In this document: positions 9,976 through 19,380 of the stretch, piece by piece | Layout of the letters: each line of letters begins with the position of its first letter | Numbering within the stretch: the stretch's first letter is position 1 | Assembly (NCBI GenBank): GCA_031315915.1 | Contig: JALDRK010000012.1 | Coordinates: forward strand, 1 to 64,000 | DNA length: 64,000 bases | Reading direction: 5' to 3' | Origin: Nitrospirales bacterium | GTDB lineage: Bacteria > Nitrospirota > Nitrospiria > Nitrospirales > UBA8639 | Program-made: the position numbers and the translations under genes | The notes under the pieces: model-generated | The model's input: only the letters and a program-made list of their open reading frames with translations | Databases searched by the model: none | What the model was told of the DNA's origin: nothing

Positions 9976-10443
9976 TTACTCAGACGGAGAATCTTCTCGT
10001 ACTAAAGCGGTCATTTCCGCTTCACATACGACCCCATCATCTACTAGAATTTTCCCACCCATCTTCCAAAATGGCACTTTTCGCCTCAGGACCTGGACTT
10101 CCACACGGAGTTGATCACCGGGAACTACCGGCCGACGAAACTTGGCCTTCTCAACTCCTGTTAAAAAGACGGTTGGACGGCCCTTCCCCAAGGCGGACTT
10201 TCGGGCCAAAATCCCTCCGACTTGAGCCATCACTTCCAACAAAAGAACGCCCGGCATGATAGGTTGTCCGGGAAAATGGCCCTCAAAAAACGGTTCGTTC
10301 ACCGTGACGTTTTTTAAACCCACCACCCTGACATTCTCTTCCAACTCGATAATTCGATCTACCAACAAAAAAGGGTACCGGTGAGGGAGCAGTCCTTGAA
10401 TGTGGACTATGTCCATTTCTTGCTCAGATGGCAGTTTGGTCAT
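9976..10443 (-). CDS. fabZ: 3-hydroxyacyl-[acyl-carrier-protein] dehydratase FabZ
   Basis: Dehydrates 3-hydroxyacyl-ACP in fatty acid synthesis and competes with LpxA for the same substrate pool. The hot-dog fold motifs LLPHRYPFLLVDRI and FFEGHFPGQPIMPGVLLLEVMAQ are present, with the catalytic His in GHFPG and Glu in LLEVMAQ. The 155-residue length is usual. ATG at 10443; the skp-like gene ends 65 nt upstream, leaving no room for the lpxD that normally stands here. Confidence 0.96.
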   Translation of the reverse strand: MTKLPSEQEMDIVHIQGLLPHRYPFLLVDRIIELEENVRVVGLKNVTVNEPFFEGHFPGQPIMPGVLLLEVMAQVGGILARKSALGKGRPTVFLTGVEKAKFRRPVVPGDQLRVEVQVLRRKVPFWKMGGKILVDDGVVCEAEMTALVREDSPSE

Positions 10444-10508
10444 TTGCCTATCCCCTCCTGAATTTCGTTTTCAGACGCTGTTCCCATGTTACGGAAATTC
10501 TACCCGTC

Positions 10509-11096
10509 TCAACGAACACCCGTTGGCGGTGTGTTGCCTTTCCCCAATGACTCGATCACCTCGTTGGAAATATCCAACACCGGTTGATAGTACAACGTAC
10601 CTGATCCTGCCCCACGTTCCAACACCAAAGCAAGATTCCGACTTTCCGCAATTCGCTCCACCACTTCCTGAACATGCCTGCGGAATTCATTTTGAAGTTC
10701 ACGCTGTTTTTCTTGAACTTCTCGGTTCAACTCAGTAATTTTCTCTTGGTAAGCTGCCATTTTTTGACGAAATTGCTCTTCCTTGCGATCTCGAGCAGAT
10801 TGTGTCAGCACCGTACTTTGAGCCACCAGTTCGTTTTCCAGTTTCCGTAATTCTTTTTGTTCCAACTCAACAACAGCCTGACGATCTTTCATAAACGCAT
10901 TTAACGTGTCCGCCAATCGCTGTCCCTTCTCGGTTTCCTGAAGGACTCTTTGGGGATCCACAATACCAATCGGCATTCCTCCCCCTGGTTGTGAAGTGCC
11001 CATGGTACACCCGACCGACCATACGCAGAGAAGGACGACGGCCATGAGACGGGTAGCGATGCAGACCTGCCACGAATCATTCGAGAGTTTCCACAT
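10509..11096 (-). CDS. OmpH/Skp-family periplasmic chaperone, possible lipoprotein
   Basis: Skp-family proteins chaperone unfolded outer-membrane proteins towards BamA. The region from GIVDPQRVLQETEKG onward is a classic Skp N-terminal strand, followed by a long charged coiled coil (residues about 60-150) and a C-terminal strand. I prefer ATG 11096 (MWKLSNDSW), which has AGAGG a few bases upstream; a longer ORF reaches 11165. The hydrophobic segment LMAVVLLCVWSVGC ends in a cysteine resembling a lipobox, so it may be membrane-anchored, unlike soluble Skp. It lies directly downstream of bamA. Confidence 0.85.
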   Translation of the reverse strand: MWKLSNDSWQVCIATRLMAVVLLCVWSVGCTMGTSQPGGGMPIGIVDPQRVLQETEKGQRLADTLNAFMKDRQAVVELEQKELRKLENELVAQSTVLTQSARDRKEEQFRQKMAAYQEKITELNREVQEKQRELQNEFRRHVQEVVERIAESRNLALVLERGAGSGTLYYQPVLDISNEVIESLGKGNTPPTGVR

Positions 11097-11175
11097 GATC
11101 CTCTTCCGAGAATTTTGAAAAATCAGAGTCATGGCAATGGGTTTCACAGACGTTGCTCTCAACAAAAAACCCTTT

Positions 11176-13542
11176 CTAAAAAACCGATCCTACTGAAAAT
11201 TCAAATACCCACTTTCTATCACTGGGTGGCCCGTCTATAGGACGGCCAAACGCCGCCCGCAGAGGTCCAAAAGGCGAAATCCATCTCACCTCCATGCCCG
11301 CCGCCATTCGAAGATCGAAATCTAATTTTTCTTCTTTAGAAAAACCCTTTCCATAATCAAAGAAAAGAACTCCGTTCAATTTGGCATCTGGCAAGACCGG
11401 AAAAATGAGATCGTTATTAATGATGAGTTGTTTATTGCCCCCTTCAGGATCGTTTCCTGGGGTCACCGGTCCAGCCCGACCAAATTTAAATCCCCGAACC
11501 GTGTTAATGCCTCCTACGAAGAAAAACTCGGGAATAGGGAGTTCCTCCCCCCCGAATCCGTCCCCATATCCAATGCGCCCCCGAATGGAATGACGAAAAT
11601 CCCAAAATGGGAGCGGCGTATATTTCAAAGCATCGAAGGACGCACTATAAAAATTATTTGTTCCTCCAAGCAGATCTGTTCCAAAACTTGTACGAACACC
11701 GACACGAGAACCCCGACGGGGGTCTAAATAATAATCACGCGAGTCCCGGAATAAACTTGCACGAAACCCGGTCGTGGATTGAGTCCCTTTTTGATCCTTA
11801 ATGATATCGTTGGCATCAGATCTCACATCGGAAATCTTGATCTTTTCGGCCACGAGAGTAAAGGATCCACTGATATATTCTGAAAACCATCGCCCAAAGG
11901 TCAGATTCACACCCTGCTTTTTTTCAAGGTATGTCAAGAAATTCGTGCGCGTACTGAAGGCATCTGCTTGGGCCGACGTTAAGGTATCAAAAATAGCCGG
12001 ATTGCGAAAGGTAATAATGCCCAACGTGCGGCGTCCTCCCAACTGACCTCGAATCCGTCCCAGGTACCCTCGCCCGAAAAGATTCCCTTCCGTAATATCC
12101 GCAATCAGCGTGAACTGATCTAGGGTGCTAAATCCCCCGCCGATACTGAAGGATCCTGTGGGTTTTTCTTTGACTTTGACATTGAGATCCACTTCGCCAG
12201 GGGCAATCTGCTGTGGCAGAATTTCAACGGTTTCAAAAAAGTTCAGGTTGTTCAACCGTTCAAAACTCCGCTTAATGGCCGGGGAATCGATCATATCCCG
12301 CTCATTCACTCGAAGTTCCCGCCGAATCACATTATCACGCGTTTTCGTGTTCCCCGTAATTTGTATGTCACGAATGCGTACCATTTCTCCTTCTTGAATG
12401 GAAAACGTAATTCGCGTGGTTCGTGTGGTAGGATTGGGGTCGATGGCAGGATTGGCCTCGGCAAACGCATATCCTCGACTACCATATAACTCGGTTAACC
12501 TCGTCACCTCATCTCTGACTTTCGCCCGCTGAAAGACCTCCCCCGGTTCAATATCAAGCTTTTCCCGCAACTCTTGTTCGGTAAACACACTCTGCCCAGA
12601 ATACGACACTTCACTCACAATATAGGGCTCGCCTTCCACGATAGGAAATACCAATGAAAACCATTCTTTGCTCTCATCTAATTCAATCCGTGGTGTTCCG
12701 ACCTGAACATCCAAGTATCCCTTATTGAGATACACTTCCTTGATTCGCTCTACATCATTCGGTAGTTCATCCCGGTGAAGGATCCCGGCATCTGAAAAAA
12801 TCGACCAGGGCCACGACCATTCCCGATTAGCCATATTCCCAAGAAGTTCCTTCTTTTTAATGACATGACGACCCTCAAAATCCACCGAACGAATATGAGC
12901 TTGTTTGCCTTCGTCAATATAAAAAGTGACCCGGCTTTGGTTATTTTCGATCATATCGATAATAGGAACGATTTGGGCATGATAATATCCCTTTTCTTCA
13001 TAGAGGGTTCGAAATTTCTCTACCGTGGCTTTCACCTGTTCTTTATCCAGAAAGACCTGACTTCGAATGGTGTTTTTTTCGTTCAACTTGTCATCGGAAA
13101 TCTCATCGTTGCCATCAAATACCACTTCCACGGTAAAAGGTTTTTCAGTGACGTGGAAGATGACCGCCACCCCCCCATCTCGCGGTTCGGTGGCCACTTC
13201 GACCTCTTCAAAAAATCCCAGGCTATAGATTTGCTGAATATCCTTCCGTATTTCATCATGATTCAATGGATCTCCGGTTTTAATCGAAAGCTTCCCCAAA
13301 ATGGCTTGCGGCTCAATGTGCTGTACACCTTGGACTTCTACGGCACGTATCACCGATGACTCTCCTTGAGCGAACGATTGCCCAGACATCGAACTCCAGA
13401 CGACAATACCGACCACCAGGAGGATTAGGATTTTGGGCCTGTCCAGCGTGGCAGAAGTACAGGAATGACGAGAGAGAATAGAGAAGGCATGCACACGACA
13501 ACTTAATTCTCTGAACGAATCAACGAGAGACAAAAGGTGCAA
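11176..13542 (-). CDS. bamA: outer membrane protein assembly factor BamA
   Basis: Core of the BAM complex inserting beta-barrel proteins into the outer membrane. A hydrophobic signal (ILILLVVGIVV) is followed by POTRA repeats starting at VIRAVEVQGVQHIEP, with further ones around IRSVDFEGRHVIKK, VSEVSYSGQSVF and IRDIQITGNTKTRD, then an Omp85 barrel with IRGQLGGRRTLG and VRGFKFGRAGP, ending in the barrel signature FEFSVGSVF. The ORF opens with TTG at 13542, leaving a long N-region before the signal core; an internal GTG near 13494 is possible. It is the first gene of the minus-strand lipid A operon. Confidence 0.94.
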   Translation of the reverse strand: MHLLSLVDSFRELSCRVHAFSILSRHSCTSATLDRPKILILLVVGIVVWSSMSGQSFAQGESSVIRAVEVQGVQHIEPQAILGKLSIKTGDPLNHDEIRKDIQQIYSLGFFEEVEVATEPRDGGVAVIFHVTEKPFTVEVVFDGNDEISDDKLNEKNTIRSQVFLDKEQVKATVEKFRTLYEEKGYYHAQIVPIIDMIENNQSRVTFYIDEGKQAHIRSVDFEGRHVIKKKELLGNMANREWSWPWSIFSDAGILHRDELPNDVERIKEVYLNKGYLDVQVGTPRIELDESKEWFSLVFPIVEGEPYIVSEVSYSGQSVFTEQELREKLDIEPGEVFQRAKVRDEVTRLTELYGSRGYAFAEANPAIDPNPTTRTTRITFSIQEGEMVRIRDIQITGNTKTRDNVIRRELRVNERDMIDSPAIKRSFERLNNLNFFETVEILPQQIAPGEVDLNVKVKEKPTGSFSIGGGFSTLDQFTLIADITEGNLFGRGYLGRIRGQLGGRRTLGIITFRNPAIFDTLTSAQADAFSTRTNFLTYLEKKQGVNLTFGRWFSEYISGSFTLVAEKIKISDVRSDANDIIKDQKGTQSTTGFRASLFRDSRDYYLDPRRGSRVGVRTSFGTDLLGGTNNFYSASFDALKYTPLPFWDFRHSIRGRIGYGDGFGGEELPIPEFFFVGGINTVRGFKFGRAGPVTPGNDPEGGNKQLIINNDLIFPVLPDAKLNGVLFFDYGKGFSKEEKLDFDLRMAAGMEVRWISPFGPLRAAFGRPIDGPPSDRKWVFEFSVGSVF

Positions 13543-13695
13543 AGGAAATGTTCCAAGAAGAATCGGAGGCCGGAATTTAAAGAGGCTGGAATATCGTGCA
13601 AGGCCTCCTCCTGTCCGACGGATTGGACAATCAACGGCAGAACAGACACCCTTCCATTGCTGACGCTAAAATTTCCAATCCTGAACAGGTTTCAA

Positions 13696-13724
13696 ATTAT
13701 ATGCACGATCGGTTTCCTTGTAAA
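13696..13724 (-). promoter_or_regulatory. sigma70-type promoter for the bamA-lipid A operon
   Basis: On the minus strand TTTACA (13724-13719) and TATAAT (13701-13696) are separated by exactly 17 nt, close to the sigma70 consensus. It would give a leader of roughly 150 nt ahead of bamA and could drive all twelve visible genes of the operon. The 364-base gap 13543-13906 holds only this promoter and the divergent lon promoter; I saw no small gene or RNA in it. Confidence 0.7.
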
Positions 13725-13769
13725 GCGATGAATGATGGGAAGCGCCTCTTTCAATTCGCATGATGAACC

Positions 13770-13799
13770 TTGACAACATTTTTCACCTTCTCCTAGTAT
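13770..13799 (+). promoter_or_regulatory. sigma70-type promoter for lon
   Basis: Plus-strand TTGACA (13770-13775) and TAGTAT (13794-13799) with an 18-nt spacer. The leader to the lon ATG is about 100 nt and contains a small hairpin (AGAGT, loop GCGG, ACTCT) just before the start codon. No sigma32-like or CIRCE element was recognised. Confidence 0.6.
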
Positions 13800-13906
13800 C
13801 GGCAACAGGCGGGACACAATGTCCTAATTAATTGGCCTATCGGTAACTGCCCGGATCTAAATTTTCTGATCCATAAGATCAATGGACAAGAGAGTGCGGA
13901 CTCTTC

Positions 13907-16384
13907 ATGACTGATGACTTTCACAACGAATCCCCTGGTCCCTCTTTGGAAAATATTCCTGAGGATCTGCCCCTGCTTCCAGTTCGCGACATCGTCGTCT
14001 TTCCCTACATGGTCTTGCCCTTATTCGTGGGCCGTGAACTATCCATTAAAGCCATTGAGGCGGCATTAGCTTCTAACCGATTGATCTTTCTCGCAACTCA
14101 AAAAAATCAGGAGACGGAAACACCCACGCCACAGGATCTTCATCAAATCGGAACGATTGGCATCATCATGCGGATGCTCAAACTACCTGATGACCGCATT
14201 AAAATCCTGGTTCAAGGTCTTTCCAAAGGAAGGATTCAGGACTTCATCCAGTCTCAGCCTCACTTTGTCGTTCATATTGAAAAGCTCTCGGACCCTGCCT
14301 CCACGATCCCGCCCGTGGAAACAGAGGCCCTGATTCGCTCTACCAGAGAGGCCCTGGAAAAAGTGGTAGGGTTAGGAAAGGTGCTTATGCCCGATGTTCT
14401 GACGGTGGTCGAAAACCTCGACGAACCGGGCCGATTAGCCGATATTATTGCTTCCAATCTTGGGCTGAAAGTGGACCTCACTCAAGAGATATTGGAGCTG
14501 CAAGATCCCATTGATCGACTCAAACGAGTCAATGATCTCTTGGCCAAAGAACAGGATGTCCTCTCCATGCAGCACAAGATTCAGGCGGAGGCCAAAGGGG
14601 AAATGGATAAGACCCAACGGGAATATTTTTTACGAGAACAATTAAAGGCGATTCAAAAGGAATTGGGAGAATTAGATGATCGGGCCGAGGAAGTTACGGA
14701 ATTCAAACGCCGGATTCAGGATGCGCTCATGCCCGAAAAAGTCCTCAAAGAGGCCGAAAAACAGCTGAAACGCCTGGAAAAAATGCACCCCGATACGGCT
14801 GAAGCCGGAACCGTTCGCACTTACCTTGAATGGTTAGTGGAACTGCCCTGGGGGAAAAAAACCGAAGACCACTTGGATATTCAGCAAGCCTCAAAAGTCC
14901 TTAATGAGGATCATTACGATCTGGAACGCGTTAAGGAACGTATCCTGGAATATTTGGCAGTTCGCAAACTCAAACAGAAAATGAAGGGGCCAATTCTCTG
15001 CTTTGTGGGTCCGCCTGGAGTAGGGAAAACCTCCTTAGGAAAGTCCATTGCCAGAGCTCTCGGTCGTGAGTTCGTCCGCATGAGCCTTGGAGGCAGCCGT
15101 GACGAGGCAGAAATTCGTGGTCATCGTCGCACGTACGTCGGAGCTCTTCCCGGCAGAATTATCCAAGGCCTCAAACAAGTCGGCACCAATAATCCCGTCT
15201 TCATGCTTGATGAAGTCGACAAGGTAGGCATGGATTTTAGAGGTGACCCTTCAGCGGCCCTGTTGGAAGTCCTGGACCCTGAGCAAAACAATGCCTTTGT
15301 GGACCACTACCTGAGCGTTCCCTTTGATCTGAGTGATGTCATGTTCATTACCACCGCTAATTTAATGGACCCGATTCTTTCGGCGCTGCGGGATCGCATG
15401 GAAATTATTGACATTCCTGGGTATTCCGAAGAGGAAAAACTCGGCATCGCTACACGCTTTTTGGTCCCTCGGCAATTGGACGAGCATGGAATAACCGAAC
15501 GCCATATTCACCTTTCCGATGCCGCCATCAGGGATGTCATTGCCCATTACACCAAGGAAGCGGGGGTTCGAAATCTCGAACGCGAATTAGCCCACATCAT
15601 GCGAAAAGTGGCAAAATTTGTTGCCGAAGGAAAAGTCAAACTCTATCGCGTCACCCCCCAGAACCTCCATCGCTATCTGGGCGTTCCCAAATACCTTCCC
15701 GACCAGGAACAGGAAAAAGATGAAGTGGGAGTAGCTACCGGTTTAGCCTGGACCGAAACGGGCGGAGACGTGCTCTACATCGAAGCTTCAGCTATCAAGG
15801 GAAAGGGCAATTTAACTCTCACGGGCCACTTAGGAGAGGTCATGAAGGAATCGGCTCATGCCGCTCTCAGCTTTATCCGAGGCCAAGCAAAATCATTAGG
15901 CATTGATCCCGACCAATTTTCCAAAAAAGATATTCATATCCATGTTCCCGCTGGAGCCATTCCCAAAGATGGGCCATCTGCAGGCATCACGATGGCCACC
16001 GCTCTCGCCTCTTGTTTGGGCGGATTCCCAGTCAAAAAGGACATGGCCATGACCGGCGAAATCACCTTGCGGGGACGGGTTTTGCCTATTGGAGGGTTAA
16101 AAGAAAAAATTCTTGCCGCCAAACGGGCTAATCTGCAGGGCATTATCCTTCCCAAACGTAACAAGAAAGATTTGGATGAGATCCCCAAGCATTTGCAAAA
16201 AGGGCTCCACTTCGTGTTCGTCGACCACATGCCTGAAGTTTTGAAGGCCGCCTTACGGGGAAAACAGCAATCCAGGCTGAAAACCACCGCGATTCGGACA
16301 ACCTCGTCTGGAAATCGACGAAAGAAAGTTGCGTCTCCCCCAGATCGCTCTTCCGCCAAGCATAACACAGCCAGCACTCGTTAA
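13907..16384 (+). CDS. lon: ATP-dependent protease Lon
   Basis: Homo-oligomeric AAA+ serine protease that removes damaged and regulatory proteins in the cytosol. The 825-residue protein has the LON substrate-binding N-domain ([15 protein letters not shown]), Walker [10 protein letters not shown] near residue 367, Walker [10 protein letters not shown], and the protease domain with the catalytic Ser in [10 protein letters not shown] (about residue 690) and Lys in [13 protein letters not shown] about 43 residues later. The C-terminal 40 residues are a basic, low-complexity tail. It heads a short plus-strand unit with thiL and has its own divergent promoter. Confidence 0.97.
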   Translation: MTDDFHNESPGPSLENIPEDLPLLPVRDIVVFPYMVLPLFVGRELSIKAIEAALASNRLIFLATQKNQETETPTPQDLHQIGTIGIIMRMLKLPDDRIKILVQGLSKGRIQDFIQSQPHFVVHIEKLSDPASTIPPVETEALIRSTREALEKVVGLGKVLMPDVLTVVENLDEPGRLADIIASNLGLKVDLTQEILELQDPIDRLKRVNDLLAKEQDVLSMQHKIQAEAKGEMDKTQREYFLREQLKAIQKELGELDDRAEEVTEFKRRIQDALMPEKVLKEAEKQLKRLEKMHPDTAEAGTVRTYLEWLVELPWGKKTEDHLDIQQASKVLNEDHYDLERVKERILEYLAVRKLKQKMKGPILCFVGPPGVGKTSLGKSIARALGREFVRMSLGGSRDEAEIRGHRRTYVGALPGRIIQGLKQVGTNNPVFMLDEVDKVGMDFRGDPSAALLEVLDPEQNNAFVDHYLSVPFDLSDVMFITTANLMDPILSALRDRMEIIDIPGYSEEEKLGIATRFLVPRQLDEHGITERHIHLSDAAIRDVIAHYTKEAGVRNLERELAHIMRKVAKFVAEGKVKLYRVTPQNLHRYLGVPKYLPDQEQEKDEVGVATGLAWTETGGDVLYIEASAIKGKGNLTLTGHLGEVMKESAHAALSFIRGQAKSLGIDPDQFSKKDIHIHVPAGAIPKDGPSAGITMATALASCLGGFPVKKDMAMTGEITLRGRVLPIGGLKEKILAAKRANLQGIILPKRNKKDLDEIPKHLQKGLHFVFVDHMPEVLKAALRGKQQSRLKTTAIRTTSSGNRRKKVASPPDRSSAKHNTASTR

Positions 16385-16393
16385 TTTTTTCTC

Positions 16394-17440
16394 ATGGCTT
16401 CTACCCGGCGCCAGACGACACTGTCGAACATCGGGGAATTCCAACTAATCCGATCTGTCGCGAAATCAGAGACTCGCCCTTGCTCGGAGATTATTCTGGG
16501 GATTGGTGATGATGGAGCTATCCTTCAAATTCCTCCAAAGCGGCACTTGGTGGCTTCCACGGATTTACTCATCGAACATATTCACTTTAACACACGATCC
16601 GCCACGTTTTTTGAAATAGGGTATAAAGCGGCAGTCGCCAATTTCAGTGATATGGCCGCCATGGGAGCGAAACCCACTGCACTCCTGGTGAGCGTGGCTT
16701 TCCCTGCTGGCCGGACGTTTCAGGATTGGCAAGAGTTATATCGAGGTCTGTCCGCTCCCTGTAAATCTCACAATGTTCGGATTGTGGGAGGGGATACCTC
16801 ATCAAGTCACTCCGACTCTTTTTTATCAATCACAGTCCTCGGCACCGTAGAACAAGGATGCGCATTACATCGAAGCGGTGCCCTCAAAGGACATGTGCTC
16901 TATGTGAGTGGCACACTCGGGGACTCGTCGGCTGGACTAGACTTTCTGAGCAATCGGAAGAGAAATGCCCGCGCCCGCGCCTCCCTGACTCATTCCCAGC
17001 GTTACTTAGTTCAACGCCATTTCCATCCCTCACCGAGAATTACCCTAGGAGCATGCTTGGGTTCTCGTCATTGGGCTTCGGCGGCCATTGATATTTCCGA
17101 CGGCCTTTCCAATGATCTCGGCCATCTCTGCAAGCAAAGTCGAGTGGGGGCAATTATTTTTTCTGAGAATCTTCCTCTCTCCCCTTCTCTCAAACAATAC
17201 GCCGTTCGAAAAAAAACTGATCCGCTCAGATGGGCCTTACACGGAGGAGAGGACTACGAACTCCTGTTTACCGTCCCACCTCAATATACGAAAAAGGTTG
17301 AACATATCGCTCAACGCGTTTCCGTCCCTATTACCAAAATCGGCTTGATCACCTCATCCCGATCCGGTATTCGCTTGCAAAACTCAGAGGGCACTGTGAT
17401 GCCGCTGCCTTCAGGAGGATATGACCATTTTTATCTCTAA
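16394..17440 (+). CDS. thiL: thiamine-monophosphate kinase
   Basis: Phosphorylates thiamine monophosphate to thiamine diphosphate, the cofactor used by the transketolase and E1 enzymes of the glycan island downstream. AIR-synthase-like fold with LGIGDDGAIL, the metal/substrate segment ASTDLLIEHIHF, VGGDTSSS, and DISDGLSNDLGHL, all ThiL signatures. Length 348 is usual. It begins 9 nt after lon; no clear Shine-Dalgarno. Confidence 0.95.
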   Translation: MASTRRQTTLSNIGEFQLIRSVAKSETRPCSEIILGIGDDGAILQIPPKRHLVASTDLLIEHIHFNTRSATFFEIGYKAAVANFSDMAAMGAKPTALLVSVAFPAGRTFQDWQELYRGLSAPCKSHNVRIVGGDTSSSHSDSFLSITVLGTVEQGCALHRSGALKGHVLYVSGTLGDSSAGLDFLSNRKRNARARASLTHSQRYLVQRHFHPSPRITLGACLGSRHWASAAIDISDGLSNDLGHLCKQSRVGAIIFSENLPLSPSLKQYAVRKKTDPLRWALHGGEDYELLFTVPPQYTKKVEHIAQRVSVPITKIGLITSSRSGIRLQNSEGTVMPLPSGGYDHFYL

Positions 17441-17459
17441 TGCAAGGCAGTGAAAGTGA

Positions 17460-17915
17460 ATGGGCACCCTTGAATCCTTCAGCCAACACCTGGTTCAAGT
17501 TCTTCATTTGCATGAAACACCCCATCGTACGGCCTTAGCCTTCGCCATAGGCGTTTTCATTGCCTTTGCTCCACATTATCTCTTTCACACCGCCAGCGCC
17601 CTCTTCGTCTCTTGGGCATTTCGCCTCAATTTTCTGGCGGTTTTGTTGGGGGCACTCTTGAATAATCCATGGACGCTCATTCCGATTTTGGCGGCAAGCC
17701 TCTATACAGGCCTATTCCTGACTGGGACCTCCTCAGCAGTGACCATCGACTGGGAACATCTCACTGCCAGCAATGTATATGAAAGCCTTTCCCCATATGT
17801 CTTGCCCTTTGTGGTAGGGTCAAGTTTCCTTGCGCTTGTCTGTGGGGCGTTAGCCTATCCGATTATGCGATGGACCATCATCAGGTATCGGAATATGAAA
17901 GTTTCCTCATCGTGA
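17460..17915 (+). CDS. DUF2062 domain membrane protein
   Basis: A 151-residue integral membrane protein of the DUF2062 family. The family signature region TALAFAIGVFIAFAPHYLFHT is followed by hydrophobic segments around residues 20-42, 48-75 and 113-137, so about three membrane helices. ALLNNPWTLIP is the conserved family core. The role of DUF2062 proteins is unknown. ATG at 17460, 19 nt after thiL; the stop overlaps the next gene's probable GTG start (GTGA). Confidence 0.85.
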   Translation: MGTLESFSQHLVQVLHLHETPHRTALAFAIGVFIAFAPHYLFHTASALFVSWAFRLNFLAVLLGALLNNPWTLIPILAASLYTGLFLTGTSSAVTIDWEHLTASNVYESLSPYVLPFVVGSSFLALVCGALAYPIMRWTIIRYRNMKVSSS

Positions 17916-19315
17916 CCATTCCGTCATCACCTTTTGATGGCGTGGCCCTCATGGCCGATCCGATTCACGGTTATGTGTCTTTTACGGTTCCCATGATTTC
18001 TCCACGGGCTACCGAATGCACAGAACAAGATCTGATCGATTCTCCATGGGTACAACGGTTACGATACATCCTGCAACTTCAAAGTGCCCGTTGGGTCTAT
18101 CCGGGAGCCGAACACACCCGATTTCAGCATTCGATCGGGACCATGCACCTGGCGGGACGCTTTATGATTCGGCTTTATCCTTCTCTTCAAAAAATCCTGT
18201 CTGACCTTCCCTCCCTGTATTTTATGGAAGAATTGGCTCGACTCACAGCCTTGCTACACGACATTGGTCATGGTCCCTTCTGTCATTTTTTTGACCATCA
18301 TCATCTGGATCAATTTGGTATCACCCATGAGCATATCGGCCAGCAAATTATCCTGGACTACCTTGGATCTACCATTAAAAATATCAGGAGAAGTCCTTCC
18401 GGGCCTTTCGTATCCGGAGAGTATATAGATCCCGCCCATCTCGCGTTTCTGATTTTGAAAAATCCCAAAAAATCAATCAAAGGACTTCCAAAGTGGCTCA
18501 CGTTTCTTCAACCCCTTCTTGGAGGAATCTATACTCCCGATAACTGTGACTATGTCCTTCGCGATTCGTATATGTGTGGAGTAGCCATAGGACCGGTGGA
18601 CATCGAACGACTCTTACATTACACCTTTTTTACGTCAAACGGTCTGACTATTCATCAAGCTGGACTCCCAGCGTTACAAATGTTCCTCAACGCACGGCTG
18701 TACTTGTATACCAACGTCTATTTTCACCGAACCACCAGGGCCATCGATCTCCATCTCCAGGATATTTTTGGTTCTACGATATCTGTATTGTTTCCCAAGA
18801 ACCCCCTAAAAGTTCTGCCACGTTATCTTTCTCTGACCGATTGGCACGTCTTGGAAACCGTCCGATCCTGGGCACGTTCCCGCTCGAAAGAGAAAAGAGA
18901 TCTTGGTCAACAATGGCATCACATTTTAATCAGACATGTTCGATGGAAAACTGCCTACAGCACTTTATTGGAAATCCCTCACGTCGACACCTCCTTTACT
19001 CCAAAGGCTTTTTTCACCCACATGAGGAAACGCCTTCCCCGGTCGATTCGCCACGTCGATTTCCGAGTGGATTTTGCTCACAAAGACCCCCGGCCTATTA
19101 ATATGATGAATATGGGAGGTTTCCAGATTTATGTCTATAATGACAGAACACATGCTGTGGAAAAAGAGAGTTTAGATCACTATCTGGACTATCTTCCTGC
19201 CAGAATGATCACCTTGCGGGTATTTACCGAAGACCACACTCACGATGCTCTTTTCGGAAAAGCGGCGGAGGACACCCTCAGAGACCAGTGGCCAACATTG
19301 GCCCATTCTCCATAG
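17912..19315 (+). CDS. HD-domain phosphohydrolase (dNTPase-like)
   Basis: HD-superfamily metal-dependent phosphohydrolase of the YdhJ/dGTPase-like type. Metal-binding motifs are visible: HTRFQHSIGTMHLA, ALLHDIGHGPFCHFFDHH (the HD pair), THEHIGQQII and CDYVLRDSYMCGV. The frame opens further upstream (17870) inside the DUF2062 gene; I favour GTG 17912, which overlaps its stop by four bases. ATG 17951, just before DPIHGYVSF, is an alternative. Substrate unknown; a nucleotide triphosphatase or signalling role is possible. Confidence 0.85.
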   Translation: MTIPSSPFDGVALMADPIHGYVSFTVPMISPRATECTEQDLIDSPWVQRLRYILQLQSARWVYPGAEHTRFQHSIGTMHLAGRFMIRLYPSLQKILSDLPSLYFMEELARLTALLHDIGHGPFCHFFDHHHLDQFGITHEHIGQQIILDYLGSTIKNIRRSPSGPFVSGEYIDPAHLAFLILKNPKKSIKGLPKWLTFLQPLLGGIYTPDNCDYVLRDSYMCGVAIGPVDIERLLHYTFFTSNGLTIHQAGLPALQMFLNARLYLYTNVYFHRTTRAIDLHLQDIFGSTISVLFPKNPLKVLPRYLSLTDWHVLETVRSWARSRSKEKRDLGQQWHHILIRHVRWKTAYSTLLEIPHVDTSFTPKAFFTHMRKRLPRSIRHVDFRVDFAHKDPRPINMMNMGGFQIYVYNDRTHAVEKESLDHYLDYLPARMITLRVFTEDHTHDALFGKAAEDTLRDQWPTLAHSP

Positions 19316-19380
19316 AGCTTCTCCAGGATGCACATAGCTGCACATAATTGAATTTTTTCGTATATTTTCTTAGAGACGTT

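Noticed and set aside
13860-13910. CIRCE-like or heat-shock element before lon
   Set aside because: The repeat AGAGT-GCGG-ACTCT is short and does not match TTAGCACTC-N9-GAGTGCTAA; no sigma32-type -10 was found.
19316-19380. Possible bidirectional terminator between the HD gene and the CsgG-like gene
   Set aside because: Only a 4-bp stem (TGCA/TGCA) precedes the T6 run; too weak to claim.
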